Of a DNA stretch of 43,930 bases, positions 25,678-34,428 are shown in pieces. The stretch covers positions 1 to 43,930 of the forward strand of contig JANWYG010000015.1 of the NCBI GenBank assembly GCA_025057015.1, read 5' to 3'. The first letter of the stretch is position 1; each line of letters opens with the position of its first letter. The stretch comes from Blastocatellia bacterium (GTDB taxonomy: Bacteria > Acidobacteriota > Blastocatellia > Chloracidobacteriales > JADJPF01). The translations under genes were made by a program, and so were the position numbers. The notes beneath the pieces were generated by a model. The model was not told the DNA's origin. It worked only from the letters and a program-made list of their open reading frames with translations, and ran no database searches.

Positions 25678-27000
25678 TCAGAGTCGGATGATTTTCTTCT
25701 CGGCAGCCTTCACGTTGCGCGTGCAGTTACGAGTATCTATTACTAACGAGGCATTTTCCACAATGAAGTCATAATCGAAGCAGCTATGATCGGTAACTAT
25801 GACGACGGCATCGCTATATTTCAGAACAGTCTTATCTAAAGCGACATTTTCTATCTGAATACCAAGCTCTTCCTCGAGGACTCGCTTATCCACATAAGGA
25901 TCGCTGTAAGCAACTACGGCGCCTTTACTCTGTAGCTTTTTGATTATCGCAAGCGCGGGAGACTCGCGCACGTCGTCGATATCTCGCTTATACGCCACTC
26001 CTATTACAAGTATCTTCGAACCGTTTACAGGCTTTCGGTGAGCATTTAGCCCATCGTTGACTAAATCGACCACATAGTCAGGCATTCTAGAATTAATCTC
26101 GTCAGCAAGACCTATAAAGCGAGCCTCAAAGCCGTGCATTCTCCCTTTCCAAGAAAGGTACAGCGGATCTAGAGGGATACAGTGGCCACCTATCCCCGGC
26201 CCGGGATAAAACGGCATAAAGCCAAACGGCTTAGTAGCTGCGGCATCAACGACTTCCCAAACATCTATCCCAAGCGTATGGCATAAACAGGCTATCTCGT
26301 TCACTAAGCCTATGTTGACGCTTCTAAACGTGTTCTCAAGTAACTTCGCAGTCTCGGCTACCTTAGACGAAGAAACTTCATGAACCTGCTCTATGACCTG
26401 ACGGTAGGCTGTAGCGGCAACTTTAGTAGAAAGTGCCGACACCCCACCTACTACTTTCGGTATGTTACTTGTATGAAACTTGGTATTGCCGGGATCTACC
26501 CGCTCTGGAGAAAAAGCTAAGAAGAAGTCTTTGTCCAGTTTTAGACCCGTTTCCTCAAACAGCGGCAGCAGTACTTCATCAGTAGTTCCGGGGTAAGTAG
26601 TGCTTTCAAGCAAGATAAGTTGACCTGGATGCAGGTATCTTTTAACTGACTCAGCAGCAGCTAGAATATAGGATATATCAGGTTCTTTTGTTTTACTAAG
26701 CGGAGTAGGTACGCATATGATGGCTACATCAGCTTCGGCCAGGGACTCGTGGCGTAGCGTAGCCCGTAACTTATGCCCTTCCACTAGAATCTTAACGCGA
26801 TCGCTAGATACATCTTTTATGTAAGACCTACCGTCATTGACCGCATCCACCTTGGATTCATCTACATCCAGGCCTATAACGGCAAATCCAGCAGCAGCAA
26901 ATTCCACTGCCAGCGGCAATCCTACGTATCCTAAACCTATAACGACGACTAGGGCTTGCCTAGTCTCCAACTTGTTACATAGCAAATCAAGAGAAGACAT
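25678..27000 (-). CDS. UDP-N-acetyl-hexosamine 6-dehydrogenase (WbpA/TviB/WecC-like)
   Basis: The 440-residue enzyme is of the UDP-glucose/GDP-mannose dehydrogenase superfamily. The Rossmann motif is VVVIGLGYVGLPLAVEFA. The ESTTYPGTTDEV and FSPERVDPGN segments are typical of UDP-GlcNAc or UDP-ManNAc dehydrogenases rather than Ugd. The catalytic Cys is in PGPGIGGHCIPLDPLYL, and VAYKRDIDDVRESPA marks the C-terminal domain. It likely makes a UDP-N-acetylhexosaminuronate for O-antigen or capsule. The neighbouring ugd supplies a second uronic acid donor. It lies 10 bp after the NHL/IPT gene. Confidence 0.9.
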   Translation of the reverse strand: MSSLDLLCNKLETRQALVVVIGLGYVGLPLAVEFAAAGFAVIGLDVDESKVDAVNDGRSYIKDVSSDRVKILVEGHKLRATLRHESLAEADVAIICVPTPLSKTKEPDISYILAAAESVKRYLHPGQLILLESTTYPGTTDEVLLPLFEETGLKLDKDFFLAFSPERVDPGNTKFHTSNIPKVVGGVSALSTKVAATAYRQVIEQVHEVSSSKVAETAKLLENTFRSVNIGLVNEIACLCHTLGIDVWEVVDAAATKPFGFMPFYPGPGIGGHCIPLDPLYLSWKGRMHGFEARFIGLADEINSRMPDYVVDLVNDGLNAHRKPVNGSKILVIGVAYKRDIDDVRESPALAIIKKLQSKGAVVAYSDPYVDKRVLEEELGIQIENVALDKTVLKYSDAVVIVTDHSCFDYDFIVENASLVIDTRNCTRNVKAAEKKIIRL

Positions 27001-27010
27001 GCACCGCTCC

Positions 27011-29332
27011 TTACGGCAGGACTACTCTACGCAGACGATTATTGCCAGAATCTACTACAAGTATAGTTTTAGCATCGAGCATCATTAAGTATCTGGGGTC
27101 CTTGAACCTAGAAAGATTTCCTGGCTTGTCTACATACCCGCGCTTTCCGCCTGCTATGGTAGTAATAACTCCCTCAGGCGAAACTCGCCGAATACGGTCA
27201 CCATCAAAATCTATGAAATAGAGATTACCCTGTAAATCCAGCGTAGAAGCTATCGGATTACGAAGTATAGCAAAGAAGCGAGCACCATCAGCATAAGTCG
27301 GACTGCCCTGCTCGACTTGGTCAAGCGAGCGCGGTTGCAGCGATCGGCGCAACCCTACAAGAGTAGAAACTGACCCATTAGCAAGGTCTACCTTACGAAT
27401 AGCATTATTTGCAAAATCAGAGACATAAAGTATTCCATCCTTGAACAGGACATGGGTCGGTCTATTGAACTTGACACTGGGACTATCGCCATCAGCTAGG
27501 CCTGGAAAACCATTTCCAAACGCGGTAGACACATCTATGACTTCACCATCTGCACCGAAGGTTATTTTTCGAATAACATTATTGAACGAGTCAGCCACAA
27601 GCAGGTTACCTTCGCCATCAAGTGCTAGCCCGTAGGGTCCGCTAAACTGTGACAGCTGCGGGCCGTTGTTGATAAATCCTGCCAAACCTACCCGCTCCTT
27701 GTTGCCATTTTCATCCTTCACTATGCGGCTGCGCCCAGCTATAGTATCTACTACAGGCTGCCCTTTCACAAATCTTATTCTTCTGATTGCGTTATTACCG
27801 AAATCAGAGACATAAAGCGTACCCTTTGAATCAGCAACTATGCCTATCGGATTATTGAACCGAACAAAAAGCGTGTTCGGATTGTCCTTATCAACCTCTG
27901 CAGTATCTACAAACCCTGGTCGTCCTTTGGGATCTCCTATTACCGTCACTACTTCGCTGTTCGAAGGATTAAATCTACGTATGGCATGATTAGCCTGATC
28001 CACGATGTAGATAAAACCGTCAGGAGTCATAACAGCGTGGCTTGGGTTCGCAAACCACGCCTTATCACCTATTCCGTCGCGATAGCCGGGAATATCTCCT
28101 GCCACAGTAGTTGTAAGTGTTGGCGGTTCCACAATCAGATTAACCACCTCTGAGCTAGTATCTTTGGTTACAACCTGTATAGAAACCTGACCTGGAGACT
28201 CTACGAGTTTCTCCTTTATCCTTATTTTAAGCACCTCGCGTACAAGCTCGTTTACCTGCTCGTTTTCAGTCAAATTAGTAAATTCCACCTTCGAGCCGTT
28301 TACTAGCACCTGCTTAGTATTTTTAAAGTTATCGCCATTAATCAGCAAATCAAAACCATTGCTACCAGCGGGCACATGTGACGGGTTAATAGAATAAATG
28401 ACAGGAATTTCTTTTGCTGGTCTGACGTTTAGTATCAGCGTATCGCTATCACCGTACTCATTTACTAACTTTACGGGAAGTTGCCGAACTCGAGTAAAAA
28501 ACCCGGCAGCTATCTCAGCCTCTATGGTCTGTAAATCGTCGGGATTCTTCTTATCTTTCAGCCTCGAAGGCACTTCTATACCATCCACAAAAACCTTCGT
28601 CGACGGCGTAATATCCCGGCCTTGTAGCTTAAAAGTATCTGTAGGCGAGTTAACCTCGACGCTCGAAGGATTCACTGCTATCAAGTCAGGCGCTGGTGGA
28701 GTTACGAGCATTATAACCGTGTTAGATAGTTTTCCGCTGCCAGTTTCTACGAACACCGGGACAGGCGTAGCGAAAGCAAATTCTTTCTCCTTTACCGTTC
28801 CTAGTATAATAGAAAACTCTCCACGTCGGCGAACCTCGGAAACTGTTTTGAAACCACCCACACGTACTTTTGACTTGTTGTCAAAGTTACTGCCTTGCAA
28901 AAGTATTCCAAAATCGCCGACAACACCTTTCGCAAGAACCACCTCAGGCTGCATAGCAGTGATGGTAACTGATGGATCAGGCTCTACTACCTGCATAGTA
29001 AGGCTATTTGAAAGCTTGCCTTCAACCTTAACAGCAAAAGAGACCACACCGGGCGCAGCTATCAATGAAGCAGGAATGATTGCCAACAAGTCACCTTGTT
29101 GAAAAATGACTTTCTCGGCAGGCAGCGACTGGCCATTTACAAGCACTTCGCTACCCTGACGCTTGAAGTTTTTACCTTTTAAGCGAATACGCAGTTCATC
29201 ACCGCGATTAAGCACTGATGCTGCTAACTTCTTCGGCAACACCTGTTTCAGCTGAGGAGCATTGCTATCTTGCGCCTTAGCAGAAATAAAAAGAAGCAAT
29301 AATAGAAGAAATGCAATAATCTTACCGGTCAT
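27011..29332 (-). CDS. Secreted protein with IPT/TIG domains and an NHL-repeat propeller
   Basis: The 773-residue exported protein begins with a signal peptide (MTGKIIAFLLLLLLFISAKA). About four IPT/TIG immunoglobulin-like domains follow (residues about 25-405; recurring phrases such as LNRGDELRIRLKGKNFKR and GSNGFDLLINGDNFKN). The rest is an NHL beta-propeller (about 410-773; for example FIYIVDQANHAIRRFNPS, LYVSDFGNNAIRRI, NLLVADSFNNVIRKI). Such proteins usually act as extracellular or periplasmic binding scaffolds; the ligand is unknown. It heads the run that includes two UDP-sugar dehydrogenases, so a role near surface polysaccharide is conceivable. Confidence 0.9.
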   Translation of the reverse strand: MTGKIIAFLLLLLLFISAKAQDSNAPQLKQVLPKKLAASVLNRGDELRIRLKGKNFKRQGSEVLVNGQSLPAEKVIFQQGDLLAIIPASLIAAPGVVSFAVKVEGKLSNSLTMQVVEPDPSVTITAMQPEVVLAKGVVGDFGILLQGSNFDNKSKVRVGGFKTVSEVRRRGEFSIILGTVKEKEFAFATPVPVFVETGSGKLSNTVIMLVTPPAPDLIAVNPSSVEVNSPTDTFKLQGRDITPSTKVFVDGIEVPSRLKDKKNPDDLQTIEAEIAAGFFTRVRQLPVKLVNEYGDSDTLILNVRPAKEIPVIYSINPSHVPAGSNGFDLLINGDNFKNTKQVLVNGSKVEFTNLTENEQVNELVREVLKIRIKEKLVESPGQVSIQVVTKDTSSEVVNLIVEPPTLTTTVAGDIPGYRDGIGDKAWFANPSHAVMTPDGFIYIVDQANHAIRRFNPSNSEVVTVIGDPKGRPGFVDTAEVDKDNPNTLFVRFNNPIGIVADSKGTLYVSDFGNNAIRRIRFVKGQPVVDTIAGRSRIVKDENGNKERVGLAGFINNGPQLSQFSGPYGLALDGEGNLLVADSFNNVIRKITFGADGEVIDVSTAFGNGFPGLADGDSPSVKFNRPTHVLFKDGILYVSDFANNAIRKVDLANGSVSTLVGLRRSLQPRSLDQVEQGSPTYADGARFFAILRNPIASTLDLQGNLYFIDFDGDRIRRVSPEGVITTIAGGKRGYVDKPGNLSRFKDPRYLMMLDAKTILVVDSGNNRLRRVVLP

Positions 29333-29435
29333 AACCTTACTCTAAAACCCAGCGGTAGGCAGAAAAAGGTAACTAGCCAGTTTAGCAAAGCATTTGACAA
29401 CTATTCAATACTACCCTGCACAGCTCGTTCTGAAT

Positions 29436-30809
29436 CTACTTATCCCTGGGCAATTCCTCACCTAGGTCAGCCAGAACATATGCCATAACTGCCATAGCAG
29501 CCACATTAAAAGCAAGATCAGCTCTATCTATCTTATCAAACGTATCCGCTTCGGTATGATGAATGTCGAAGTAGTGTGTCGGATCTTGACGTAAGCTTAA
29601 TGCAGGCACACCTGTTCTGATTAGCGGAATCAGGTCAGCCCCAGCACTCGAAGACTTTATCACAGAGTCAGCATGTAGCGTCCGCAACAGGGAAGCTATT
29701 TCTCTGACTTTTTCGAGAGCTTTGTCATTACCCACGAAGGCAAAACCGAGAGGCCTAGCTGCACCACTATCACTTTCTATAGCTGCCACGTGACGTTCAC
29801 CTTTATGCCTTTCAGCATATTCAAACGCTCCTTTAAGACCATTCTCCTCGTTAGTAAACAGCACGACACGTATCGTACGACGCGGTCTTAATTTGAGCTT
29901 CACAAGCAACCTAGCAGCTTCCATAGCTATTACGCAACCAGCTCCATCGTCACTTGCACCAGTACCTACATCCCATGAATCGATGTGTCCACCGATGAGA
30001 ACAATCTCATCAGGCAGCTCGCGTCCGCGCAACTCACCTATGACGTTTGCTGATTTGGCATCAGGTAGTGTCTCAGCACTGAGTTTCAGCCGCACCACCA
30101 CTTTCTGTCCTCGCAAAAGCAATCTATGTATCAGATCCGCACTCTCTATGCTCAGCGCTGCTGCCGGTATCTTCTCAACTCCTTCTTCATATCTTAAATT
30201 TCCCGTATGCGGAGTATTGAGACTTCGAGTTGTCACCGAGCGAATAAAAACGGCACGTGCTCCCCACCGAGCCGCTTTTGACGCTCCATTTACGCGAAAA
30301 TCCACTGCTTCACCATAAGCCTGTCCCGGTGGTAAATCCGAACGCATAACGTTTCTGTAGAGCACTATCTTGCCTCTGACTGCCTCACCCAATTCATCTA
30401 GTTCTGCATAACTCGACACCTCGACTACTTCAGCAGTAATACCCTCAGGCGGTGTGCCTACAGAACTACCAAGCATTAGCAAATATAGCTTGTGACGTGC
30501 AGGCGAGATCATCTCAGCAAACTCTTCGCCTCGCACCCAATGCGGCACCATCACTTCCTCAGCACGGACGTTCTCTAGGCCGTCAGCTTTCATCTCATCT
30601 ACCGCCCACTCGATCGCTTTTTCAAGCTGAGGTGAACCAGAAAGTCGCGGCCCTATCTGATCACTCAAATATTCCAATCGCTCGTAAGCATTAGTATCTA
30701 CTAGAGAAAGACCTACAATCTGCGCTGCAGCCATTTCATACTGCTTGTACAATCCTTGTTGGGCCATAGCCAGAGAAGCTAAACAACACGTCACCAAAAC
30801 TCTATGCAA
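29436..30809 (-). CDS. Secreted M28-family zinc aminopeptidase
   Basis: The 457-residue peptidase has a signal peptide (MHRVLVTCCLASLAMA), a protease-associated insertion (about residues 120-240) and the M28 catalytic domain. Metal ligands and catalytic residues are visible in GGHIDSWDVGTGASDDGAG, NEENGLKGA, ESDSGA and FDIHHTEADT. I chose TTG 30809 because AAGGGGAG lies 6 nt upstream and a clean signal peptide starts there; a longer frame reaches 30893 but adds only polar sequence. It probably trims peptides in the periplasm or outside the cell. It lies downstream of the DUF4394 gene, separated by a hairpin. Confidence 0.9.
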   Translation of the reverse strand: MHRVLVTCCLASLAMAQQGLYKQYEMAAAQIVGLSLVDTNAYERLEYLSDQIGPRLSGSPQLEKAIEWAVDEMKADGLENVRAEEVMVPHWVRGEEFAEMISPARHKLYLLMLGSSVGTPPEGITAEVVEVSSYAELDELGEAVRGKIVLYRNVMRSDLPPGQAYGEAVDFRVNGASKAARWGARAVFIRSVTTRSLNTPHTGNLRYEEGVEKIPAAALSIESADLIHRLLLRGQKVVVRLKLSAETLPDAKSANVIGELRGRELPDEIVLIGGHIDSWDVGTGASDDGAGCVIAMEAARLLVKLKLRPRRTIRVVLFTNEENGLKGAFEYAERHKGERHVAAIESDSGAARPLGFAFVGNDKALEKVREIASLLRTLHADSVIKSSSAGADLIPLIRTGVPALSLRQDPTHYFDIHHTEADTFDKIDRADLAFNVAAMAVMAYVLADLGEELPRDK

Positions 30810-30881
30810 ACTAACACTCCCCTTCGAAGAAAAATGAAAACAGTTATAACTAAAACAAGGAAAATTTGCAAAGCGAGGCTG

Positions 30882-30908
30882 TGTCGAGGACAAGATATGC
30901 CCTCGACA
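30882..30908 (-). terminator. Possible terminator or processing hairpin after the DUF4394 gene
   Basis: An 8-bp perfect inverted repeat (TGTCGAGG with CCTCGACA, 11-nt loop) starts 6 nt after the DUF4394 stop codon. On the minus strand it is followed only by scattered T residues, so intrinsic termination is uncertain. An RNA-stability or attenuator role between the two genes is an alternative. Confidence 0.4.
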
Positions 30909-30913
30909 GAACG

Positions 30914-33900
30914 CTAGTTGCGCGTGACCTGCACGTTGGTAAAGCCACCGTTGCTATTGCGGAAAGTGACCGTTACTGCCCTACCCTTAGGAAAGGCTTC
31001 TTTAAAGCTCTTGCCGTTTATAAGGTCGCCCTTCTGGGTAAGTACCTTACCATCTGAAGAAATTGTTGCTGGCTTCTTAAACCCTACACCATCGACCAAC
31101 ACTGTAGTGCCAACAAAGCCAACGGCTGCTCCGGTTGGTAAAGTGGCCTTAAGGCGCTTGTTCGACACCTTAACATCGGCTGCGGTAATGCTCGGTCCGG
31201 GTGGCAAGTTGACGATCACACCAGCCGTAGCCGAGGAGTTATTGAAGCGCACAAACGAAATATCGTTACGCTCAGTCCTTACGTCCGCAGTTAGCGAAAC
31301 TGTAGTACCGCTTGCCGTGACTACTGGCACTACTACTATGCTTATAGTCACGCTAGAATTACCAGCCAACGACGACACATTACAGGTTATAGCTCCGGTA
31401 CCGCCTTGGACTGGAGCCGTACAAGTAACGCCTGATGGCGCTGAAATAGACTTAAAGGTGCTGCTTGCTGGTACTGCCGTTGACAGCGTAACGCTGGCTG
31501 CTTCGGTAAGCGGATTAGTAATAGTAACTCCGTAGGTTAGATCTGTACCTGAAGTCACCGGCGTAGCAGGTGCGGTAACTACAACGGCCAAAGCCACATT
31601 GTTTGCTACGGCGATATCGGTTACTGCCTGCGGCGTCGCTCCGCCTATGGACGTCGTACCTATTTGTACTGCCCTACCGTTCGACAGGTCGATTCTGTAA
31701 AGCTTAGAAGTCGTCTCGCCAGTTAGCTGCAGGGCCGCATAGGGAATCCCGTTCCTTTCTGAAACATCGAAGCCTGCCACAGTGCCTACATCAATACCAA
31801 GACCACCCACAGTGAAAAGCGTTCCTGCATTCGGACTTATCTGGCCATCTACTGAGCCCTGTGTAACCAACAAGTCCGCTGCCGAATCTATGTTATAAAG
31901 CACAGCAGCCGTAGATCCCGGAAAACTATTTGTGTAAGCCGAAGCTACTATCTTGGGAGTCTTGCCAGCATTTGGATCACCACTAGCAAATGCTAGAGGG
32001 CTGTCAACACCAGCAACTGCTCCGTTATTTGGATTTAGTCTCAGATTTTGACCAGTATCGCTCGTTAAACGTATCCGATCTGGCACCGGATTAAAGTCAA
32101 ATCCAAACTCAGTACCGTTTAGTGCAGGAGTAAACGCTGCAGAACCAACCTGCGTAGCAGCACCTGTAGCAGGATTTATCACATACAATCTGCTAGTGCT
32201 ACCAAGACCATAAAGTATGCCGGTAGCGGGTCTAAAGTCTATGCTCACGAGCCGCTCACCAGACTGCAAGCCACTTATACTGACAGATGAGTTGACTGAC
32301 GCAGGATTGCGAGGATTAAAGCTTATGAGTTTCCCTTCAGACGTTATTGCAAACGCAGTTTCTACATTGACGACAACAGTAAGTGCCGTGACTATTTCAC
32401 CTACGATATTGCCTATCAAACCTACATTTGTAGCCTGACCGGTAGCAAGATTGATCCTAAAGAGCGTACTAGCTCCCCCGCCAGCGGCAGGCACATTAAA
32501 TGCCGCATACGCTATACCACTTGAGTCAGAGATATCCATACTACCTTCGTCAGGTATATCTGTTCCAAGAGCACCAATAGTAAATAGCTGTCCGGTGTTC
32601 GGCGACACAGGATTACTGTTTATTGATCCTTGTGTAGCTAAGATATCTAGCCGAGAATCTACAACATAAAGCGTAGTAGCCGTGGCAGCTATACCTGCTA
32701 TGTTGTTACTGTAAGCACAAGCAACCACGTTAGGCTTCTTTCCTTGATTAGGATCGCCGGCAGCATAAGCTAGCTCAGTGTCCCTACCAGCAAGAGTACC
32801 GTCTATAGGATTAAGCCGCAAGTTTTCACCCGAGTCACTTACGACGCGAATACGGTCAGGAGCAGGATTAAAATCCATGCCAAACTGTCCACCAGTTAGA
32901 GGATTTGGTGTACCAACAGTAGTAGCCGTACCCGTTAGCGTACTAATCACATACATCTGGCCAGACTTACCGAGCGCGTAGAGCTGGCCTGTTGCTGGGC
33001 GATAATCGATACCTACTAGAGTGTCGCCCGAAGCAAGCCCCCTGATCGGCAGGCTACCAAGTATAGCTTCAGGTCTTACGGCATTAAAGCTCACCAGCCT
33101 GTTTGATCTGGTAGCGGCTATGAGTATCTCGCCCGTGACCGCAACAGCTATGTCGGTAACGGTTTCGCCGCCGAGCGCCGCACTACTGCCTATCTGTCCA
33201 ACAAGCGAAGCTGCTCCTGTAGTAAGGTCTATTCTGTAAAGCTTTGCCACCGATTCATTGCTGATCACAATTGAAGCATACGCAACGCCGGTTAAGTCTG
33301 AGATGTCAAGGCCTACATTATTGGTCACATCTATGCCTAGACGACCAATGGTAAACAGCTGCCCAGTGTTGGGAGAAACAGGTGTGCTGTTTACCGATCC
33401 TTGTGTAGCCAGCACGTCTAAACCAGAATCGATCACGTACAAGGTAGTAGCCGTAGCAGAGATACCAGCAAAGTTATTAGAGTAAGCAGCAGCAACTACA
33501 TTTGGACGCCGACCTGCATTAGCGTCACCTTGAGCATAAGCCAAAACTGCATCAGTACCAGAAAGGCTTCCGTCAACGGGATTGAGACGCAGGTTTTGCC
33601 CTGCGCTGCTAACTAAACGGATCCGATCTGGTGCAGGATTAAAATCTATGCCAAAACTTTCTCCTTCCAAAATAAACGACGGATTACCTACAGGCGTAGC
33701 TACACCCGTAGTTGTGTTTATCGTGTAAATCCTGTTAGTGCTGCCTATCGCATAAAGCTGTAAATTCGCAGGCCTAAAATCTATACCTAGTATAGTCTCG
33801 TTTGGTTGCAATCCAGTAATCCGCACTGGTGCAGATATGTTCGTTGGTGTACTACTTCTAAAACTCACTAGCCGATTGCCAGAAGTTACCGCAAAAATAA

Positions 33901-33976
33901 GCTCTCTGCCAGCAGTTTGGGCATATGAAATGACAAAGCTAACCAGCAACAACACACAGATAAAAAGTATCCGCAT
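30914..33976 (-). CDS. Secreted protein with three tandem DUF4394 domains
   Basis: The 1020-residue protein has a signal peptide (MRILFICVLLLVSFVISYAQ). Three tandem DUF4394 units of about 250 residues follow, each with the same order of landmarks: a LVSF or LISF start, GIDFRPA-like, FGIDFNPAPDRIRL-like, NLRLNP, Y.N..AG-like and NTGQLFTIG-like segments. A DUF11-like Ig domain follows (about 785-900, TPVTSGTDLTYGVTITNPL), then a C-terminal Ig-like domain (about 920-1020). DUF4394 is predicted to form propeller-like sheets; its function is unknown. ATG 33976 has GGAAAGGAG 6 nt upstream and is preferred over 33997. Confidence 0.9.
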   Translation of the reverse strand: MRILFICVLLLVSFVISYAQTAGRELIFAVTSGNRLVSFRSSTPTNISAPVRITGLQPNETILGIDFRPANLQLYAIGSTNRIYTINTTTGVATPVGNPSFILEGESFGIDFNPAPDRIRLVSSAGQNLRLNPVDGSLSGTDAVLAYAQGDANAGRRPNVVAAAYSNNFAGISATATTLYVIDSGLDVLATQGSVNSTPVSPNTGQLFTIGRLGIDVTNNVGLDISDLTGVAYASIVISNESVAKLYRIDLTTGAASLVGQIGSSAALGGETVTDIAVAVTGEILIAATRSNRLVSFNAVRPEAILGSLPIRGLASGDTLVGIDYRPATGQLYALGKSGQMYVISTLTGTATTVGTPNPLTGGQFGMDFNPAPDRIRVVSDSGENLRLNPIDGTLAGRDTELAYAAGDPNQGKKPNVVACAYSNNIAGIAATATTLYVVDSRLDILATQGSINSNPVSPNTGQLFTIGALGTDIPDEGSMDISDSSGIAYAAFNVPAAGGGASTLFRINLATGQATNVGLIGNIVGEIVTALTVVVNVETAFAITSEGKLISFNPRNPASVNSSVSISGLQSGERLVSIDFRPATGILYGLGSTSRLYVINPATGAATQVGSAAFTPALNGTEFGFDFNPVPDRIRLTSDTGQNLRLNPNNGAVAGVDSPLAFASGDPNAGKTPKIVASAYTNSFPGSTAAVLYNIDSAADLLVTQGSVDGQISPNAGTLFTVGGLGIDVGTVAGFDVSERNGIPYAALQLTGETTSKLYRIDLSNGRAVQIGTTSIGGATPQAVTDIAVANNVALAVVVTAPATPVTSGTDLTYGVTITNPLTEAASVTLSTAVPASSTFKSISAPSGVTCTAPVQGGTGAITCNVSSLAGNSSVTISIVVVPVVTASGTTVSLTADVRTERNDISFVRFNNSSATAGVIVNLPPGPSITAADVKVSNKRLKATLPTGAAVGFVGTTVLVDGVGFKKPATISSDGKVLTQKGDLINGKSFKEAFPKGRAVTVTFRNSNGGFTNVQVTRN

Positions 33977-34045
33977 ACACAACTCCTTTCCAGACACTCT
34001 TGGGGGCTAGATAAAAATACGCATATCACACAGGCCCTGGTTTTC

Positions 34046-34294
34046 CTATTTACAAAGAAGCTCCTCTAGAGCATCGTTTATATTTTCATACACCCTGCTA
34101 CGTTGCCTTATCCTGAGCTGATCCGAAGGAGTCAATACTTTTCGCAGCTGCGAACGCATTTCAAACGCCGCTTGCTGCCTCAATTGAAAAGCAGGTGTTT
34201 TGTATGTTGCATCGTTTTTTGCCGGCGGTATTCGCTCATAGCCGGCTACATATCCATCCGGAGTTTGTTCTAGCCATAACTCATAGATAGCCAT
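34046..34294 (-). CDS. Small acidic/basic hypothetical protein (82 aa)
   Basis: No family is recognised. The short protein (MAIYELWLEQTPDGYVAGYE, then a charged helix QLRQQAAFEMRSQLRKVL and an RVYENINDALEELL tail) looks soluble and cytoplasmic. ATG 34294 is chosen because GGAAGGGGG lies just upstream and a TATAAT element at 34331-34336 places the transcript start after the alternative ATG at 34342. It is transcribed away from the TPR gene and lies upstream of the DUF4394 gene on the same strand. Confidence 0.7.
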   Translation of the reverse strand: MAIYELWLEQTPDGYVAGYERIPPAKNDATYKTPAFQLRQQAAFEMRSQLRKVLTPSDQLRIRQRSRVYENINDALEELLCK

Positions 34295-34330
34295 ATTTCC
34301 CCCTTCCAACCAAACAAAATCGGTTAAACC

Positions 34331-34336
34331 ATTATA
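34331..34336 (-). promoter_or_regulatory. Probable -10 element of the 82-aa gene
   Basis: The minus strand reads TATAAT here, 36 bp before ATG 34294. The upstream -35 region is not close to TTGACA. It lies in the short divergent spacer shared with the TPR gene. Confidence 0.45.
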
Positions 34337-34428
34337 CGTCATACTGTTTTACAGAAGAGAAAAAACTGGCTATGAGGACTATCGGGAATGTAACTATCTT
34401 TGATAGAATTTGCGGATAAGGACTAGGA

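Noticed and set aside
28398-29102. Long plus-strand open frame of 234 codons opposite the NHL/IPT gene
   Set aside because: It is antisense to a clearly coding gene and its serine/threonine-rich product has no recognisable domain.
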